Shown: one piece after another, positions 56,401-64,000 of the stretch
Layout: every line of letters begins with the position of its first letter
Numbering within the stretch: position 1 is the stretch's first letter
Origin: an uncultured Lachnospiraceae bacterium
GTDB lineage: Bacteria; Bacillota; Clostridia; Lachnospirales; Lachnospiraceae
Assembly (NCBI GenBank): GCA_947625755.1
Contig: CANQPJ010000004.1
Location: 1-64,000 of the forward strand
Direction: 5' to 3'
DNA: 64,000 nucleotides
Translations under genes and position numbers: made by a program
The notes under the pieces: model-generated
What the model was told of the DNA's origin: nothing
The model's input: the letters and a program-made list of their open reading frames with translations, nothing else
Databases searched by the model: none

Positions 56401-57471
56401 CTAAATATTGTGGTTGGAAATACTTATCATGTTAAATTTACGAAAAATCCAATCAATTTTATTAGAGAATATCGCAGAGATGCCAAAAAGAATCCGTATC
56501 ATATGTACAAAATATTTGACTATACAGTACAGAGAAACGGCGAGGTCGCTTGGAATACGGAAAACAATGAGAGTATCCGGATTGTAAAAAAAGCGCTTAA
56601 CACAGGCAGACCATTAGTTACCCGAATGAACTATGAAGAACATGGAGGGCTTGCTGACCAGACAATATACAGCGCAAAAGAGGCGAGAAGTAAAAATGCA
56701 GAGGGCTATATTTCTGTGAAAGCTTCAGACAGCAGATTGTCTGATATATGTAAATATGGTGGGTATAAAAAATATACAGGCTCATATTTCTTTTTGGTGG
56801 AATATACAAAAAAAGGAAAAAGAGTCCGCAGTCTGGAAGCGATGCCTTTGTACAGAAAAGAGCAATTAAATACTACAGAGAAGATGGAAGAATATTGCCG
56901 GACGTTTTTGGGATATGAAGAACCGGTAATCAGACTGAAGAAAATAAAGATGTATTCTCTGATTAAAGTAGATGGATTTTATCTGTATCTGACCGGTAGA
57001 GGTGGAAATCAGTTATTAGTTACGAATGCAGTGGAATTAAGTTTAGATTATGAGCAAATGTGTTATGTAAAGGCAATCACAGGCGCTTCAGATAAAAAAA
57101 TGACAGAAGAGCAGTTAGAGCAGAGTAAAGATATTAGCAGAGAGCGGAATATTCTATTATACAATATTCTGAAAGAAAAATATCAGCGGACAATTTATAA
57201 AAAACGACCAAATCCGGTCGGTGATAAGCTGGAAGAATGGCAGGAAGCGTTTGAAAACCTGTCAATCAGCAACCAGATATATGTATTACTGCAGATATTA
57301 CAGTTATCCCAACAGACAAATGCAGGTGCGGATTTAAGATTAATTGGTGGAAAGAACGCAACGGGAAAAGCCCAACTAAATAAGAAAATTTCTGACAAAT
57401 CAGAATTTAAGTTAGTGAATCAGTCCACTGCAGGTCTTTATCAAAATGAGATTGACCTGCTGACGATATGA
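53416..57471 (+). CDS. cas9: CRISPR-associated endonuclease Cas9 (type II-A)
   Basis: 1351 residues. RNA-guided DNA endonuclease. RuvC-I LGLDMGTSSVGWAV (Asp 8), Arg-rich bridge helix (RRSHRVSRRRLQREKAR, about 50-66), recognition lobe, RuvC-II IFVEMARD (Glu 776), HNH core YDLDHIYPR (His about 858) with NLVLVKKERNAHKSD, RuvC-III YHHAHDAYLN (His 990, Asp 993), then a PAM-interacting C-terminal domain. All catalytic residues are present. ATG 53416 has GGAGGAAA upstream. Size and partner csn2 place it in subtype II-A. Its stop overlaps the cas1 start (ATGA). PAM cannot be read from the window. Confidence 0.97.
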   Translation: MKYYLGLDMGTSSVGWAVTDEKYNLIRKKGKDLWGVRLFSEAETAADRRSHRVSRRRLQREKARVGYLKELFEKQINQCDAGFFQRLEDSKYFETDKAVHQPFTLFADTGYTDKQYYQEYPTIFHLRNELLHSKEPHDVRLVFLAILNMYKHRGHFLNVSLGENGTQDINALSQSLSEELSLVWEETTLNDINADGRLIQILSSKEYSSSRKHEKLLEALELNKKSDKKEAELLKLICGLTATISNIFVAESFEDENKKFKISFKDGNFDEKCGQVEEMLSPEAYEVFLTLKEIYDAGVLANIMQGEGKTYQFLSEARVDLYEKHQKDLIILKRVYKKYAPEKYDAMFRTMEENNYSAYVGSVNSGKKQERRGAKAPDFFKNVEKAVGDMPEDEDTEYILQELEKDAFLPKQLTSANGVIPNQVHKAELKKILENAENYLPFLKETDETGLSVSEKIVQMFAFQIPYYVGPLRNDGKGNAWSVRKKAGRVFPWNFEQKIDTKESAEGFISKMVRHCTYLTGKDVLPKNSLLYEKFMVLNELNNLKINGEDVPVSLKQDIYNNLFKKGKKVTAKKLIEYLKKNAHVENQAEIEITGIDGDFTNTLSNYAKFTTVFDTETLTFEQEKMAENIIFWSTVYGDSKSFLKERIQETYGDVLSKEQIKRIMGYKFKDWGRLSKAFLEIAGTDTETGEVLSIIQRMWNENYNLMELLNSRFTYRDEIEKQASKIEKTLSEVEYEDLEDLYLSSPVKRMIWQTIKILKELEEVLGEEPAKIFVEMARDVNAEKKRTDSRKKKFSELYKGCKDDGINWSKEIADTEEYKFRSKKLYLYYTQKGKCMYTGDRIELSDLFNDNLYDLDHIYPRHFVKDDSLENNLVLVKKERNAHKSDNYPIESSIRNTMHGWWKTLKDGKFITEEKYKRLMRNEEFTDDEKAAFISRQIVETRQGTKAITGLFEQTFHNSEIVYVKAGNVSAFRQKYDIVKCRNVNDYHHAHDAYLNIVVGNTYHVKFTKNPINFIREYRRDAKKNPYHMYKIFDYTVQRNGEVAWNTENNESIRIVKKALNTGRPLVTRMNYEEHGGLADQTIYSAKEARSKNAEGYISVKASDSRLSDICKYGGYKKYTGSYFFLVEYTKKGKRVRSLEAMPLYRKEQLNTTEKMEEYCRTFLGYEEPVIRLKKIKMYSLIKVDGFYLYLTGRGGNQLLVTNAVELSLDYEQMCYVKAITGASDKKMTEEQLEQSKDISRERNILLYNILKEKYQRTIYKKRPNPVGDKLEEWQEAFENLSISNQIYVLLQILQLSQQTNAGADLRLIGGKNATGKAQLNKKISDKSEFKLVNQSTAGLYQNEIDLLTI

Positions 57472-58340
57472 GCTGGCGAACGGTTGTAATATCAAAGAAT
57501 GCTAAATTGGATTATCAGATGGGGTATCTTGTGGTCAGAGGGCAGGATACCAAGAAAATCTATTTAAATGAAATAGGAATTTTAATCATAGAGAGCACCG
57601 CTGTTTCCCTTACAGCTTATCTACTCAACGAGTTGATAAAGAAAAAGATTAAAGTCATTTTCTGTGATGAAAAAAGGAATCCGAGTTCCGAACTGTTACC
57701 GTATTATGGCAGCCATGATACCAGTATTAAGATAAAAAGGCAGACAGATTGGGATAAAGATGTAAAATCAATGGTCTGGACGGAAGTCGTTACAGAAAAA
57801 ATACGTCAGCAGGCAGGCTTACTGGAAAAACTGCAAAAACCGGAAGCGGAAATGCTATATTCCTATATTGATGAAATAGAGTTTGGAGATGTTACAAATC
57901 GTGAAGGACATGCAGCAAAAGTATATTTTAATGCTCTATTTGGGAAAAAGTTTACCAGAACGGAAGAATGTCCTGTCAATGCTGCATTAAATTACGGATA
58001 TAGTTTGATTTTATCTGCTTTTAACAGAGAGATTGTTGCAAATGGGTATCTAACCCAGATTGGGTTATTTCATGACAATATGTTTAATCAGTTTAATCTG
58101 GCTTCTGATTTAATGGAACCTTTTCGTCCATTGACAGATGAAAAGGTGTATTATTTAAAACCTGAAAAGTTTGAAACAGATGAAAAACATATGATGCTGG
58201 GACTTCTGAATGAGGAGGTATTAATTGCAGGAAAGAGGGAATATTTTCTTAATGCAGTTAAACTTTATGTAAAAAGCGTGTTTGATGCACTAAATGAAAA
58301 AGATTCTTCCCTGATTCGGTTTTATACACATGAGTTATAG
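57468..58340 (+). CDS. cas1: CRISPR integrase Cas1
   Basis: 290 residues. Integrates new spacers with Cas2. Metal ligands expected at Glu about 146 ([12 protein letters not shown]), His about 202 (IGLFHDN) and Asp 214 or Glu 217 (SDLMEPFRP). [20 protein letters not shown] and FGKKFTR are type II Cas1 features. The start overlaps the cas9 stop, and cas2 begins inside its last codons. Confidence 0.97.
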   Translation: MSWRTVVISKNAKLDYQMGYLVVRGQDTKKIYLNEIGILIIESTAVSLTAYLLNELIKKKIKVIFCDEKRNPSSELLPYYGSHDTSIKIKRQTDWDKDVKSMVWTEVVTEKIRQQAGLLEKLQKPEAEMLYSYIDEIEFGDVTNREGHAAKVYFNALFGKKFTRTEECPVNAALNYGYSLILSAFNREIVANGYLTQIGLFHDNMFNQFNLASDLMEPFRPLTDEKVYYLKPEKFETDEKHMMLGLLNEEVLIAGKREYFLNAVKLYVKSVFDALNEKDSSLIRFYTHEL

Positions 58341-58650
58341 ATATATGAGAGTAATTGTTATGTTTGATTTACCGGTGGTAACAGACAGCGACCGCCGTGA
58401 ATATACGCAGTTTAGAAAATATTTAATCAAGAATGGCTTTCTTATGATGCAGGAAAGTATTTATTGTAAGCTGGCACAAAACATGACTATAGCGGATTCG
58501 ATTGTAGAGAATGTAAGAAAACATAAACCAAATAGAGGCTTGGTGCAGGCAATGAAAATTACGGAAAAACAGTTTTCAAAAATTGAATATATTGTAGGTG
58601 AAGTTTCAAAGGAAGTGCTGGATAGTGATGAGAGGCTTGTAATTTTATGA
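58330..58650 (+). CDS. cas2: CRISPR-associated protein Cas2
   Basis: 106 residues. Small ferredoxin-like fold protein bridging the two Cas1 dimers: [20 protein letters not shown], then [21 protein letters not shown]. The start may be ATG 58330 (overlapping cas1 by 11 nt) or the in-frame ATG 58345. The stop overlaps csn2 by 4 nt (ATGA). Confidence 0.95.
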   Translation: MSYRYMRVIVMFDLPVVTDSDRREYTQFRKYLIKNGFLMMQESIYCKLAQNMTIADSIVENVRKHKPNRGLVQAMKITEKQFSKIEYIVGEVSKEVLDSDERLVIL

Positions 58651-59318
58651 AGTTGGTAAATGGAAAATATAGTTTGATTATAAATATGCAGGAAAATATG
58701 GCAGATATGTTAGTGCTTGAAAATGAAGCGGTGATGGCAGAATTTGTGGAACAATTATATTTTCAGTCATTCGGGCAGGAAGGAGACTTTGTATTATCTG
58801 ACAATGATGAATTGCTGGAAATTTACAAAACACTAGAAATCATAATAAATCCATTTGCACTTGATTTTAATAATAAAAAAATACTAAAAAAACTTTATTC
58901 GGAGTTGAGTGGCATTGGAAATGAACTTCTTATGGAGAAGAATAGTTTGAACTCACAAATTTGTCATTTACTTGAAACATTAATTAGCCGAGCTTCTTAT
59001 AATGATATTTCTTATCAGAAAGATTATGAATGGGTAGATTTATTTAAATTTTATGGGATTAAAATAGAGCCTTATTGTGATACTCTGTCACAAAAGATAA
59101 TTGAATATATTAAGCTAACATCTCAATTACAGTTAAATAAGATTCTTTGCTTTGTTAACCTAAAACAATATTTAAACAAATCTGAAATTCAGAATTTGTA
59201 TCAGATGGCGTTTTATAGTAAAATACAGTTATTGTTGATTGAGTCTTATGAAAAAGAAAAACTGGATAATGAAAACGTCTATATTATTGATAAAGATAGA
59301 TGTTTAATTATAAAATAG
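58647..59318 (+). CDS. csn2: CRISPR-associated protein Csn2
   Basis: 223 residues. The subtype II-A marker; a ring-shaped DNA-end binding tetramer needed for spacer acquisition. Recognised by position, length and pattern ([49 protein letters not shown]-terminal [10 protein letters not shown] and [12 protein letters not shown]). The stop is 59 nt before the first repeat. Confidence 0.9.
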   Translation: MKLVNGKYSLIINMQENMADMLVLENEAVMAEFVEQLYFQSFGQEGDFVLSDNDELLEIYKTLEIIINPFALDFNNKKILKKLYSELSGIGNELLMEKNSLNSQICHLLETLISRASYNDISYQKDYEWVDLFKFYGIKIEPYCDTLSQKIIEYIKLTSQLQLNKILCFVNLKQYLNKSEIQNLYQMAFYSKIQLLLIESYEKEKLDNENVYIIDKDRCLIIK

Positions 59319-59376
59319 AGCTTTTCATGATTTCGCCATTGTCGAATGGGTAGGTTCGGTGATAATCTCAGTTGAG
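59319..59376 (+). promoter_or_regulatory. CRISPR leader with candidate promoter
   Basis: 58 nt between csn2 and repeat 1. A promoter-like TTGTCG (59339-59344), 16-nt spacer and GATAAT (59361-59366) would start transcription near 59373. The leader ends AGTTGAG, close to the ATTTGAG leader-anchoring sequence known from type II-A arrays. Confidence 0.65.
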
Positions 59377-60737
59377 GTTTGAGAACCTTGTAAATTATGA
59401 AGAGTGTAAAACAATAAATCCCACGGAATCCCTTTATTTATAGTTTGAGAACCTTGTAAATTATGAAGAGTGTAAAACCCCTGATGAAGGACCGGCGGTA
59501 CAACCCGAGTTTGAGAACCTTGTAAATTATGAAGAGTGTAAAACTAGAGTAATTAAATTTATGGTTGACAAAAAGTTTGAGAACCTTGTAAATTATGAAG
59601 AGTGTAAAACATCCAAAGCTTGTTTGACCTTGTATGCAGGGTTTGAGAACCTTGTAAATTATGAAGAGTGTAAAACTAATATGCGAGCATTGTGGTGGAG
59701 TGGTTGGTTTGAGAACCTTGTAAATTATGAAGAGTGTAAAACTGCCACGTTTAAAATCACAGATAAAAAGTGGTTTGAGAACCTTGTAAATTATGAAGAG
59801 TGTAAAACGATTTAAAATATTTAACGGGCGCATGGTTAGTTTGAGAACCTTGTAAATTATGAAGAGTGTAAAACGAAAAACTCCCCGGAAGTCAAGGCAT
59901 TGTGGTTTGAGAACCTTGTAAATTATGAAGAGTGTAAAACCCGACACCCCTGCAAACGCTGTAAACATAGAGTTTGAGAACCTTGTAAATTATGAAGAGT
60001 GTAAAACAAACAAATATCCAATTATGATGATACTGATGGTTTGAGAACCTTGTAAATTATGAAGAGTGTAAAACTAATAATGATTATACACGATTTAGCC
60101 AACAGTTTGAGAACCTTGTAAATTATGAAGAGTGTAAAACACTCCTAGATCAATTTTTGGCTCTTGTACAAGTTTGAGAACCTTGTAAATTATGAAGAGT
60201 GTAAAACTAAAGAAATGCCTACAGGAGTATCTTGGCTGTTTGAGAACCTTGTAAATTATGAAGAGTGTAAAACAAAGCGAAAAAATCAAATCAGAAATAT
60301 TAGAGTTTGAGAACCTTGTAAATTATGAAGAGTGTAAAACTTATGGTTTGGTTCTAATAGACCGGAAAGAGGTTTGAGAACCTTGTAAATTATGAAGAGT
60401 GTAAAACTATATAAATCACATATAATATGTGCATATGGTTTGAGAACCTTGTAAATTATGAAGAGTGTAAAACACTTGCCATCACTGAAAAAACATCCAT
60501 CCGGTTTGAGAACCTTGTAAATTATGAAGAGTGTAAAACAAGATTTTGCTACTGATACGTCCAAAGACTGTTTGAGAACCTTGTAAATTATGAAGAGTGT
60601 AAAACATATAGCATTTACTAAATCAACATTAAGCTGTTTGAGAACCTTGTAAATTATGAAGAGTGTAAAACTTGAACTCATATCCTATTCCGTGGATGTA
60701 CGTTTGAGAACCTTGTAAATTATGAAGAACGTAAGCC
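59377..60737 (+). CRISPR. CRISPR array: 21 repeats of 36 bp, 20 spacers
   Basis: The repeat begins GTTTGAGAACCTTG and ends AGAGTGTAAAAC. Twenty copies look identical; the last (60702-60737) is degenerate in its final ten bases, marking the old, trailer end. Spacers are 30 nt except six of 31 (at 59941, 60008, 60141, 60274, 60341 and one ambiguous border), all different from each other, so no duplicated spacers. Orientation matches cas genes: leader at 59319, crRNA on the plus strand, with the tracrRNA complementary to the 5' part of the repeat. The newest spacer is at 59413-59442. No spacer matches sequence I noticed elsewhere in the window; targets need a phage/plasmid search. Confidence 0.98.
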
Positions 60738-60747
60738 TGCAAAAATT

Positions 60748-60785
60748 ATCATAGGAAATACAGGAAAAGCTGTATTTCCTATGAT
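60748..60785. terminator. Hairpin closing the CRISPR array
   Basis: A perfect 16-bp stem (ATCATAGGAAATACAG and complement) with loop GAAAAG, 10 nt after the last repeat. A weak T tract follows on the plus strand and a better one (AATTTTTG) on the minus strand. Confidence 0.75.
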
Positions 60786-60819
60786 GTTATAAACCTGAAA
60801 AAATGCATATTAAAGAGAG

Positions 60820-60985
60820 AAGAAGCAACCGTCTGTGGCATTTCCAAAATGGAAAGGTGCAGAATATTGTTGCTTCTTATGGATTTCAAGGTTTTTGAAA
60901 GGGCAGTTAATGAAGATGCTCTGCCGCATATCGACAGTAAAAAAAAGCCATAGCCTATTCTCGTTTGCGAGGGTCCAATTCCCTC
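60820..60985. other. Structured gene-free stretch after the array
   Basis: Nested dyads: AAGAAGCAAC (60820) with GTTGCTTCTT (60869), enclosing TTTCC-AAAAT-GGAAA; then GGCAG/CTGCC (60902, 60922); then CTCG-TTTG-CGAG and GAGGG-TCCAATT-CCCTC (60969-60985). No start-RBS pair supports a protein. It could be a small structured RNA or a mobile-element remnant. Unassigned. Confidence 0.35.
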
Positions 60986-61101
60986 GGGCGTTGAATAAGC
61001 ATGACTTTGGTATTATTATACGTAGGAGCCGATATATTGTCAACAAATATGAAGGTAACAATAATGTTCAAAATATATAACAACAGAAATGAGGTACATA
61101 T

Positions 61102-61428
61102 ATGAATCGTTTTACTATCAGAGAAATGCAGGATATGCAGGAAACATTACAGAAAAAGTATCAAAATCAATGGGAGCCCATTGCACCAGAGACAGGAAAA
61201 AATAAACTGCTGTGGATGATTGGAGAAATTGGAGAAGTCATTGATATTATTAAGAAAAGTGGCAGTGACAAAATTATAAAGGATAGCTTGACAAGAGATA
61301 CCCTGATAGAAGAAATGGCAGATGTACTTATGTATTATAACGATGTTTTATTGTGTTATGGTATTACTGAAGAGGAATTAAAGAAAGCTTATGTCGCAAA
61401 GTTTGAAAAAAATATGAAACGATGGTAA
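61102..61428 (+). CDS. MazG-like nucleotide pyrophosphohydrolase
   Basis: 108 residues. The single MazG/all-alpha NTP-PPase domain with its acidic metal site: MIGEIGEVIDIIKK and LIEEMADVLMYYND. It hydrolyses non-canonical or signalling nucleotides. GAGGT is near ATG 61102. Related small MazG proteins sit in defence and phage regions; here it borders the CRISPR locus. Confidence 0.85.
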   Translation: MNRFTIREMQDMQETLQKKYQNQWEPIAPETGKNKLLWMIGEIGEVIDIIKKSGSDKIIKDSLTRDTLIEEMADVLMYYNDVLLCYGITEEELKKAYVAKFEKNMKRW

Positions 61429-61467
61429 GAACGCAAGCACAAAGAATGAGAGGAGAAAATAAACAGT

Positions 61468-61622
61468 ATGGCGACATGGATTAGTCATATGATGATTGTG
61501 GACAACCTGTTGAATCGTGGCATTGAATTACCAAAGAAACACATATGCTTTGTGGGAATGTGCAAATCGTATGTATCAGGATGAAACAGCAAGGAAGGCT
61601 TTGGAACAGAGGAAAATTTAAA
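61468..61622 (+). pseudogene. Fused remnants of a zinc-hydrolase N-terminus and an unrelated C-terminus
   Basis: After a good RBS (GAGAGGAG) ATG 61468 opens MATWISHMMIVDNLLNRG, the N-terminus of a family of zinc-dependent phospholipase C-like hydrolases. The frame stops after 39 codons. In another frame the DNA encodes ALWECANRMYQDETARKALEQRKI with stop at 61620-61622, a normal-looking C-terminus. The middle is lost, so neither is functional. Confidence 0.55.
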
Positions 61623-61709
61623 GTAGAAATATAGTGCAATTTGAGAAATACGAAAATAAATCAAAAATTTACCGGACTACATATGTATATTGAAGGGAGG
61701 CAGAAGAAA

Positions 61710-62816
61710 GTGAAACAGAAATTTCCGGATTATACAAATTGTATAGCAAATTTAGCAAATTCGATATTAGAGGAATTTGGAATTAAGGAGAAAAAAAGGC
61801 AAAGTTTAAAAATATTAGAGCCATATATGACAAAAGGATATGAGAATATAGTAGTTATTTTATTGGATGGAATGGGAAAATGCATTATTGATAAAAACCT
61901 TGATAAAGATGGATTTTTTCATAGACATTTAGTGGGTGAATATAGTTCTGTCTTTCCGCCGACTACAGTTGCAGCAACTACATCGCTGTTCAGTGGACAA
62001 AATCCCAGTGAACATGGCTGGTTGGGCTGGGATTGTTATTATCCGCAGGTTGATAAAAATGTTACAGTATTTCTAAATACAGAATCGGGAACAGATAAGC
62101 CGGCAGCTGATTATAATGTTGCATGGACCTATTGCGGATATGAAAATATCTCTTCAAAAATCAGAAATCATGGCGGCAACGCATATGAAGTGACTCCATT
62201 TATGGAACCATTTCCGGGGACTTTCAAAGAAATATGTCAACAGATAAAATTATTGTGTGAAAAACCGGGAAAGAAATATATATACAGTTACTGGAATGAG
62301 CCGGATTCTATTATGCATAAGAATGGGTGTGAAGGAAAAGAGAGCAAACAGGTGCTACAGTCTTTGGAAAAGCATGTACAGTTGTTGTGTGAAGAATTAG
62401 AAAATACGCTGATAATTGTGACTGCGGATCATGGGCATATGGACTCGAAAGGAGTTGCGATTACAGATTATCCTGACATTATGGAGTGTTTGGTGCGCAT
62501 GCCTTCTATTGAACCAAGAGCCTTGAATTTATTTGTAAAAGAGGAAAAGAAGAAACAGTTTGAGAAGGCATTTTATAAAGAATTTGGAGATAAGTTTCTT
62601 CTTTGGACAAAAGAGCAGATGCTTGAGAAAAAAATATTTGGAACCGGAAAGGAACATCCAATTTTCCGCGAAATGCTTGGTGATTATCTGGCACTTGCAA
62701 TAAGCGATTTGTCTATTTATAATACAAAAGAAGAGGCAGACACCTTTATAGGGGTGCATGCCGGTCTTACGGAAGATGAGATGATAATTCCATTGATTAT
62801 AATAGAGAAAATATAA
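61710..62816 (+). CDS. Alkaline phosphatase superfamily phosphodiesterase/pyrophosphatase
   Basis: 368 residues. Metal-dependent enzyme of the nucleotide pyrophosphatase/phosphodiesterase group: VVILLDGMGKCI (metal Asp), PPTTVAATTSLFSGQNPSEHG (Thr nucleophile), NEPDSIMHKNG (Asp, His), TADHGHMD (Asp, His) and GVHAGLTEDE (His). No signal peptide, so likely cytoplasmic. GTG 61710 is chosen because GGGAGG lies 9 nt upstream; a TTG at 61641 would cover that site. Substrate unknown. Confidence 0.85.
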   Translation: MKQKFPDYTNCIANLANSILEEFGIKEKKRQSLKILEPYMTKGYENIVVILLDGMGKCIIDKNLDKDGFFHRHLVGEYSSVFPPTTVAATTSLFSGQNPSEHGWLGWDCYYPQVDKNVTVFLNTESGTDKPAADYNVAWTYCGYENISSKIRNHGGNAYEVTPFMEPFPGTFKEICQQIKLLCEKPGKKYIYSYWNEPDSIMHKNGCEGKESKQVLQSLEKHVQLLCEELENTLIIVTADHGHMDSKGVAITDYPDIMECLVRMPSIEPRALNLFVKEEKKKQFEKAFYKEFGDKFLLWTKEQMLEKKIFGTGKEHPIFREMLGDYLALAISDLSIYNTKEEADTFIGVHAGLTEDEMIIPLIIIEKI

Positions 62817-62882
62817 AAAATAGAATTTCTTCACATTTGTCCTTTTTTATATGAATTTGTCAAAGTTTGTATAGATTAAATA

Positions 62883-62910
62883 TTGAAACATTTTCAAAAT
62901 GAGTTATAAT
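62883..62910 (+). promoter_or_regulatory. Promoter of the MFS transporter
   Basis: TTGAAA (62883-62888), a 16-nt spacer and TATAAT (62905-62910). Confidence 0.7.
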
Positions 62911-62962
62911 TATCTCGTTTCTACTTTATATAAGTAAATAAAATAGAAGGAAGTAAAAAATT

Positions 62963-64000
62963 ATGAGTGAGAATGTAAACACACAAAAAGGTTGGAGAAG
63001 CAACAAGTGGGTTCGTGCTGCAATTCCTGCGTTGTTATTGCACTGCAGTATCGGTACTGTTTATTGCTGGTCCATATTTAGTCAGGAAATAGCGGATTAT
63101 ATTGGCTTTTCAAAAGGCGCTACAGAATGGGCGTTTAGTTTTGCTATTTTCTTTCTCGGAATGTCCGCAGCGTTTCTTGGAAATGTTGTAGAAAAGGATA
63201 TTCACAAATCCTCATTGATTGCGACTATCTGCTTCGCAGTAGGTATGGCAGGTACAGGATTTTTCATCTACTACGGTGGATTACATAGGGGAAATGCAAT
63301 TGCACTGATAGGTATCTATGTATGCTATGGATTTATCATGGGTATTGGTCTTGGTACCGGATATTTGTCACCTGTAAAGACTCTGATGCTTTGGTTTGAA
63401 GATAGAAAAGGTCTTGCCACAGGTCTTGCAGTAGCAGGCTTTGGTGCGGCAAAGGCAATCGCAAGTCCAATTATGCAGGGAATGTTGGATGGTTTGGGAA
63501 AAACCGGAATTTATAAAATGTTTTGGATTCTTGCCTGTGTATATTTTGTGATGATGTTTGTCGGACATCTGCTGCTTAAAAAGCCGGATGACTGGCATGA
63601 ACCACAGAAGAAGGAAAAAGGTCAGAGCATGTTTGCAGTAATAAAATCTAAACCGATTACGAACTACATTGGTATCTGGCTTATGTTCTATATTAACATT
63701 ACTTGTGGTCTTGCTTTGATTTCACAGGAAAAGATGATTGTGAAATGTATTGGTCTTGCAGGCATAGTGGGATTGATTTCCACCATATCAGCTATATTCA
63801 ATGCAGGAGGCAGACTTGGATTTTCTGCTTGGGCTGATACTATGAAGGACAGAAATACAATATACAAATTGATTTTTATTCTTTCCATTGCGTTTACAGC
63901 CATGGTTATACTGACAGGCGGCATTAAAAATGGAGAGGGAAATATTGCACTGATTATTCTCGTTCTGGGACTTATTTTTGTAGTCAATGCAGGATACGGC
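62963..64000 (+). CDS. MFS transporter, OxlT/oxalate-formate antiporter-like (partial)
   Basis: The first 346 residues; the gene runs off the right edge. Nine or more membrane helices are visible. PALLLHCSIGTVYCWSIFSQEI, the loop FEDRKGLATGLAVAGFGAAKAIASPI after helix 4 and RLGFSAWADTMKDRN match the OxlT subfamily of the major facilitator superfamily, which exchanges or takes up small organic anions in the plasma membrane. RBS AGAAGGAAG lies before ATG 62963. The actual substrate is not determinable. Confidence 0.88.
   Translation, partial: MSENVNTQKGWRSNKWVRAAIPALLLHCSIGTVYCWSIFSQEIADYIGFSKGATEWAFSFAIFFLGMSAAFLGNVVEKDIHKSSLIATICFAVGMAGTGFFIYYGGLHRGNAIALIGIYVCYGFIMGIGLGTGYLSPVKTLMLWFEDRKGLATGLAVAGFGAAKAIASPIMQGMLDGLGKTGIYKMFWILACVYFVMMFVGHLLLKKPDDWHEPQKKEKGQSMFAVIKSKPITNYIGIWLMFYINITCGLALISQEKMIVKCIGLAGIVGLISTISAIFNAGGRLGFSAWADTMKDRNTIYKLIFILSIAFTAMVILTGGIKNGEGNIALIILVLGLIFVVNAGYG

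Noticed and set aside
59438-60681. Open frames across the CRISPR array on both strands giving repeated FTLFIIYKVLK or FENLVNYEECKT peptides
   Set aside because: They are translations of the repeat. The 66-bp period is a multiple of three, which keeps frames open by chance; there is no RBS.
59377-60737. Spacers matching genes in this window (self-targeting)
   Set aside because: Reading the 20 spacers against the window by eye showed no long match; a computed search would be needed to exclude it fully.
60961-60990. T-arm-like hairpin GAGGG-TCCAATT-CCCTC suggesting a tRNA or tmRNA end
   Set aside because: No acceptor, anticodon or D arm can be drawn around it, and no CCA end follows at the right distance.

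Overview
The window looks like a chromosomal segment of a low-GC Gram-positive anaerobe of the class Clostridia, most likely a Lachnospiraceae-type gut bacterium. The evidence is AT-rich DNA, strong GGAGG ribosome binding sites with frequent GTG and TTG starts, a Clostridia-style S10-spc-alpha ribosomal protein cluster, a zinc-type S14, two rubrerythrins, an IscR-like Rrf2 regulator with an Isc operon, and a type II-A CRISPR system. The family assignment is inference; no 16S gene is present.

Layout. (1) 1-2545: edge of a restriction locus, with a start-less hsdS half-gene and a divergent DUF262/DUF1524 GmrSD-like nuclease. (2) 3022-5124: a secreted fibronectin-III protein interrupted by one in-frame TAA, followed by an array of 74-bp hairpin repeats (5238-5645). 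(3) 5712-13890: PAP2 phosphatase, Rrf2/IscR-like regulator, SleB-like hydrolase, then iscS-iscU-nadA-mnmA and cysK-metY. The last two units share an unusual dyad (ATTCCTA-N9-TAGGAAT) at their promoters, and cysK is preceded by a 31-codon Cys-containing leader ORF, so this block reads as a sulfur/Fe-S regulon. (4) 13918-20611: housekeeping and stress genes (phosphoesterase, DUF4474, Ogt, YbaK, two rubrerythrins, Sfp-type PPTase, RlmI-like methyltransferase, GNAT). (5) 20679-37215: the S10-spc-alpha cluster, including secY, adk, map, infA, rpmJ and rpoA, with structured leaders before rpsJ and rpsM and a hairpin plus 82-bp repeats between infA and rpmJ. (6) 37382-41831: cysE, a membrane glycosyltransferase and an LTA-synthase-like sulfatase, sitting between rplQ and ecfA1. 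(7) 42034-47244: ecfA1-ecfA2-ecfT-truA, a transglutaminase-like secreted protein, then rplM-rpsI behind an L13-type leader. (8) 47420-52894: accessory region with decay, holding an integrase remnant, unknown proteins, GNAT, Nudix, peptidase E, a deleted HAM1-family gene and an AlbA_2/Schlafen-type regulator. (9) 53236-60785: a complete type II-A CRISPR-Cas locus. (10) 61102-64000: MazG-like protein, a hydrolase remnant, an alkaline-phosphatase-superfamily enzyme and an OxlT-like MFS transporter cut by the window edge.

The CRISPR locus contains every expected part. A tracrRNA is encoded divergently upstream of cas9 (minus strand, about 53346-53236) with a consensus promoter, an anti-repeat, a nexus hairpin and a terminator. 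cas9-cas1-cas2-csn2 are translationally overlapping. A 58-bp leader carries a candidate promoter and ends in a GTTGAG anchor-like sequence. The array has 21 repeats (36 bp) and 20 spacers (30-31 bp), and its last repeat is degenerate.

The least-explained items are the cysK leader peptide with its paired dyads, the 74-bp two-hairpin repeat array, the 33-bp near-perfect hairpin at 18342-18411, the 82-bp repeats in the infA-rpmJ gap, and the structured stretch after the CRISPR array. All functions come from reading the sequence; no database search was run.
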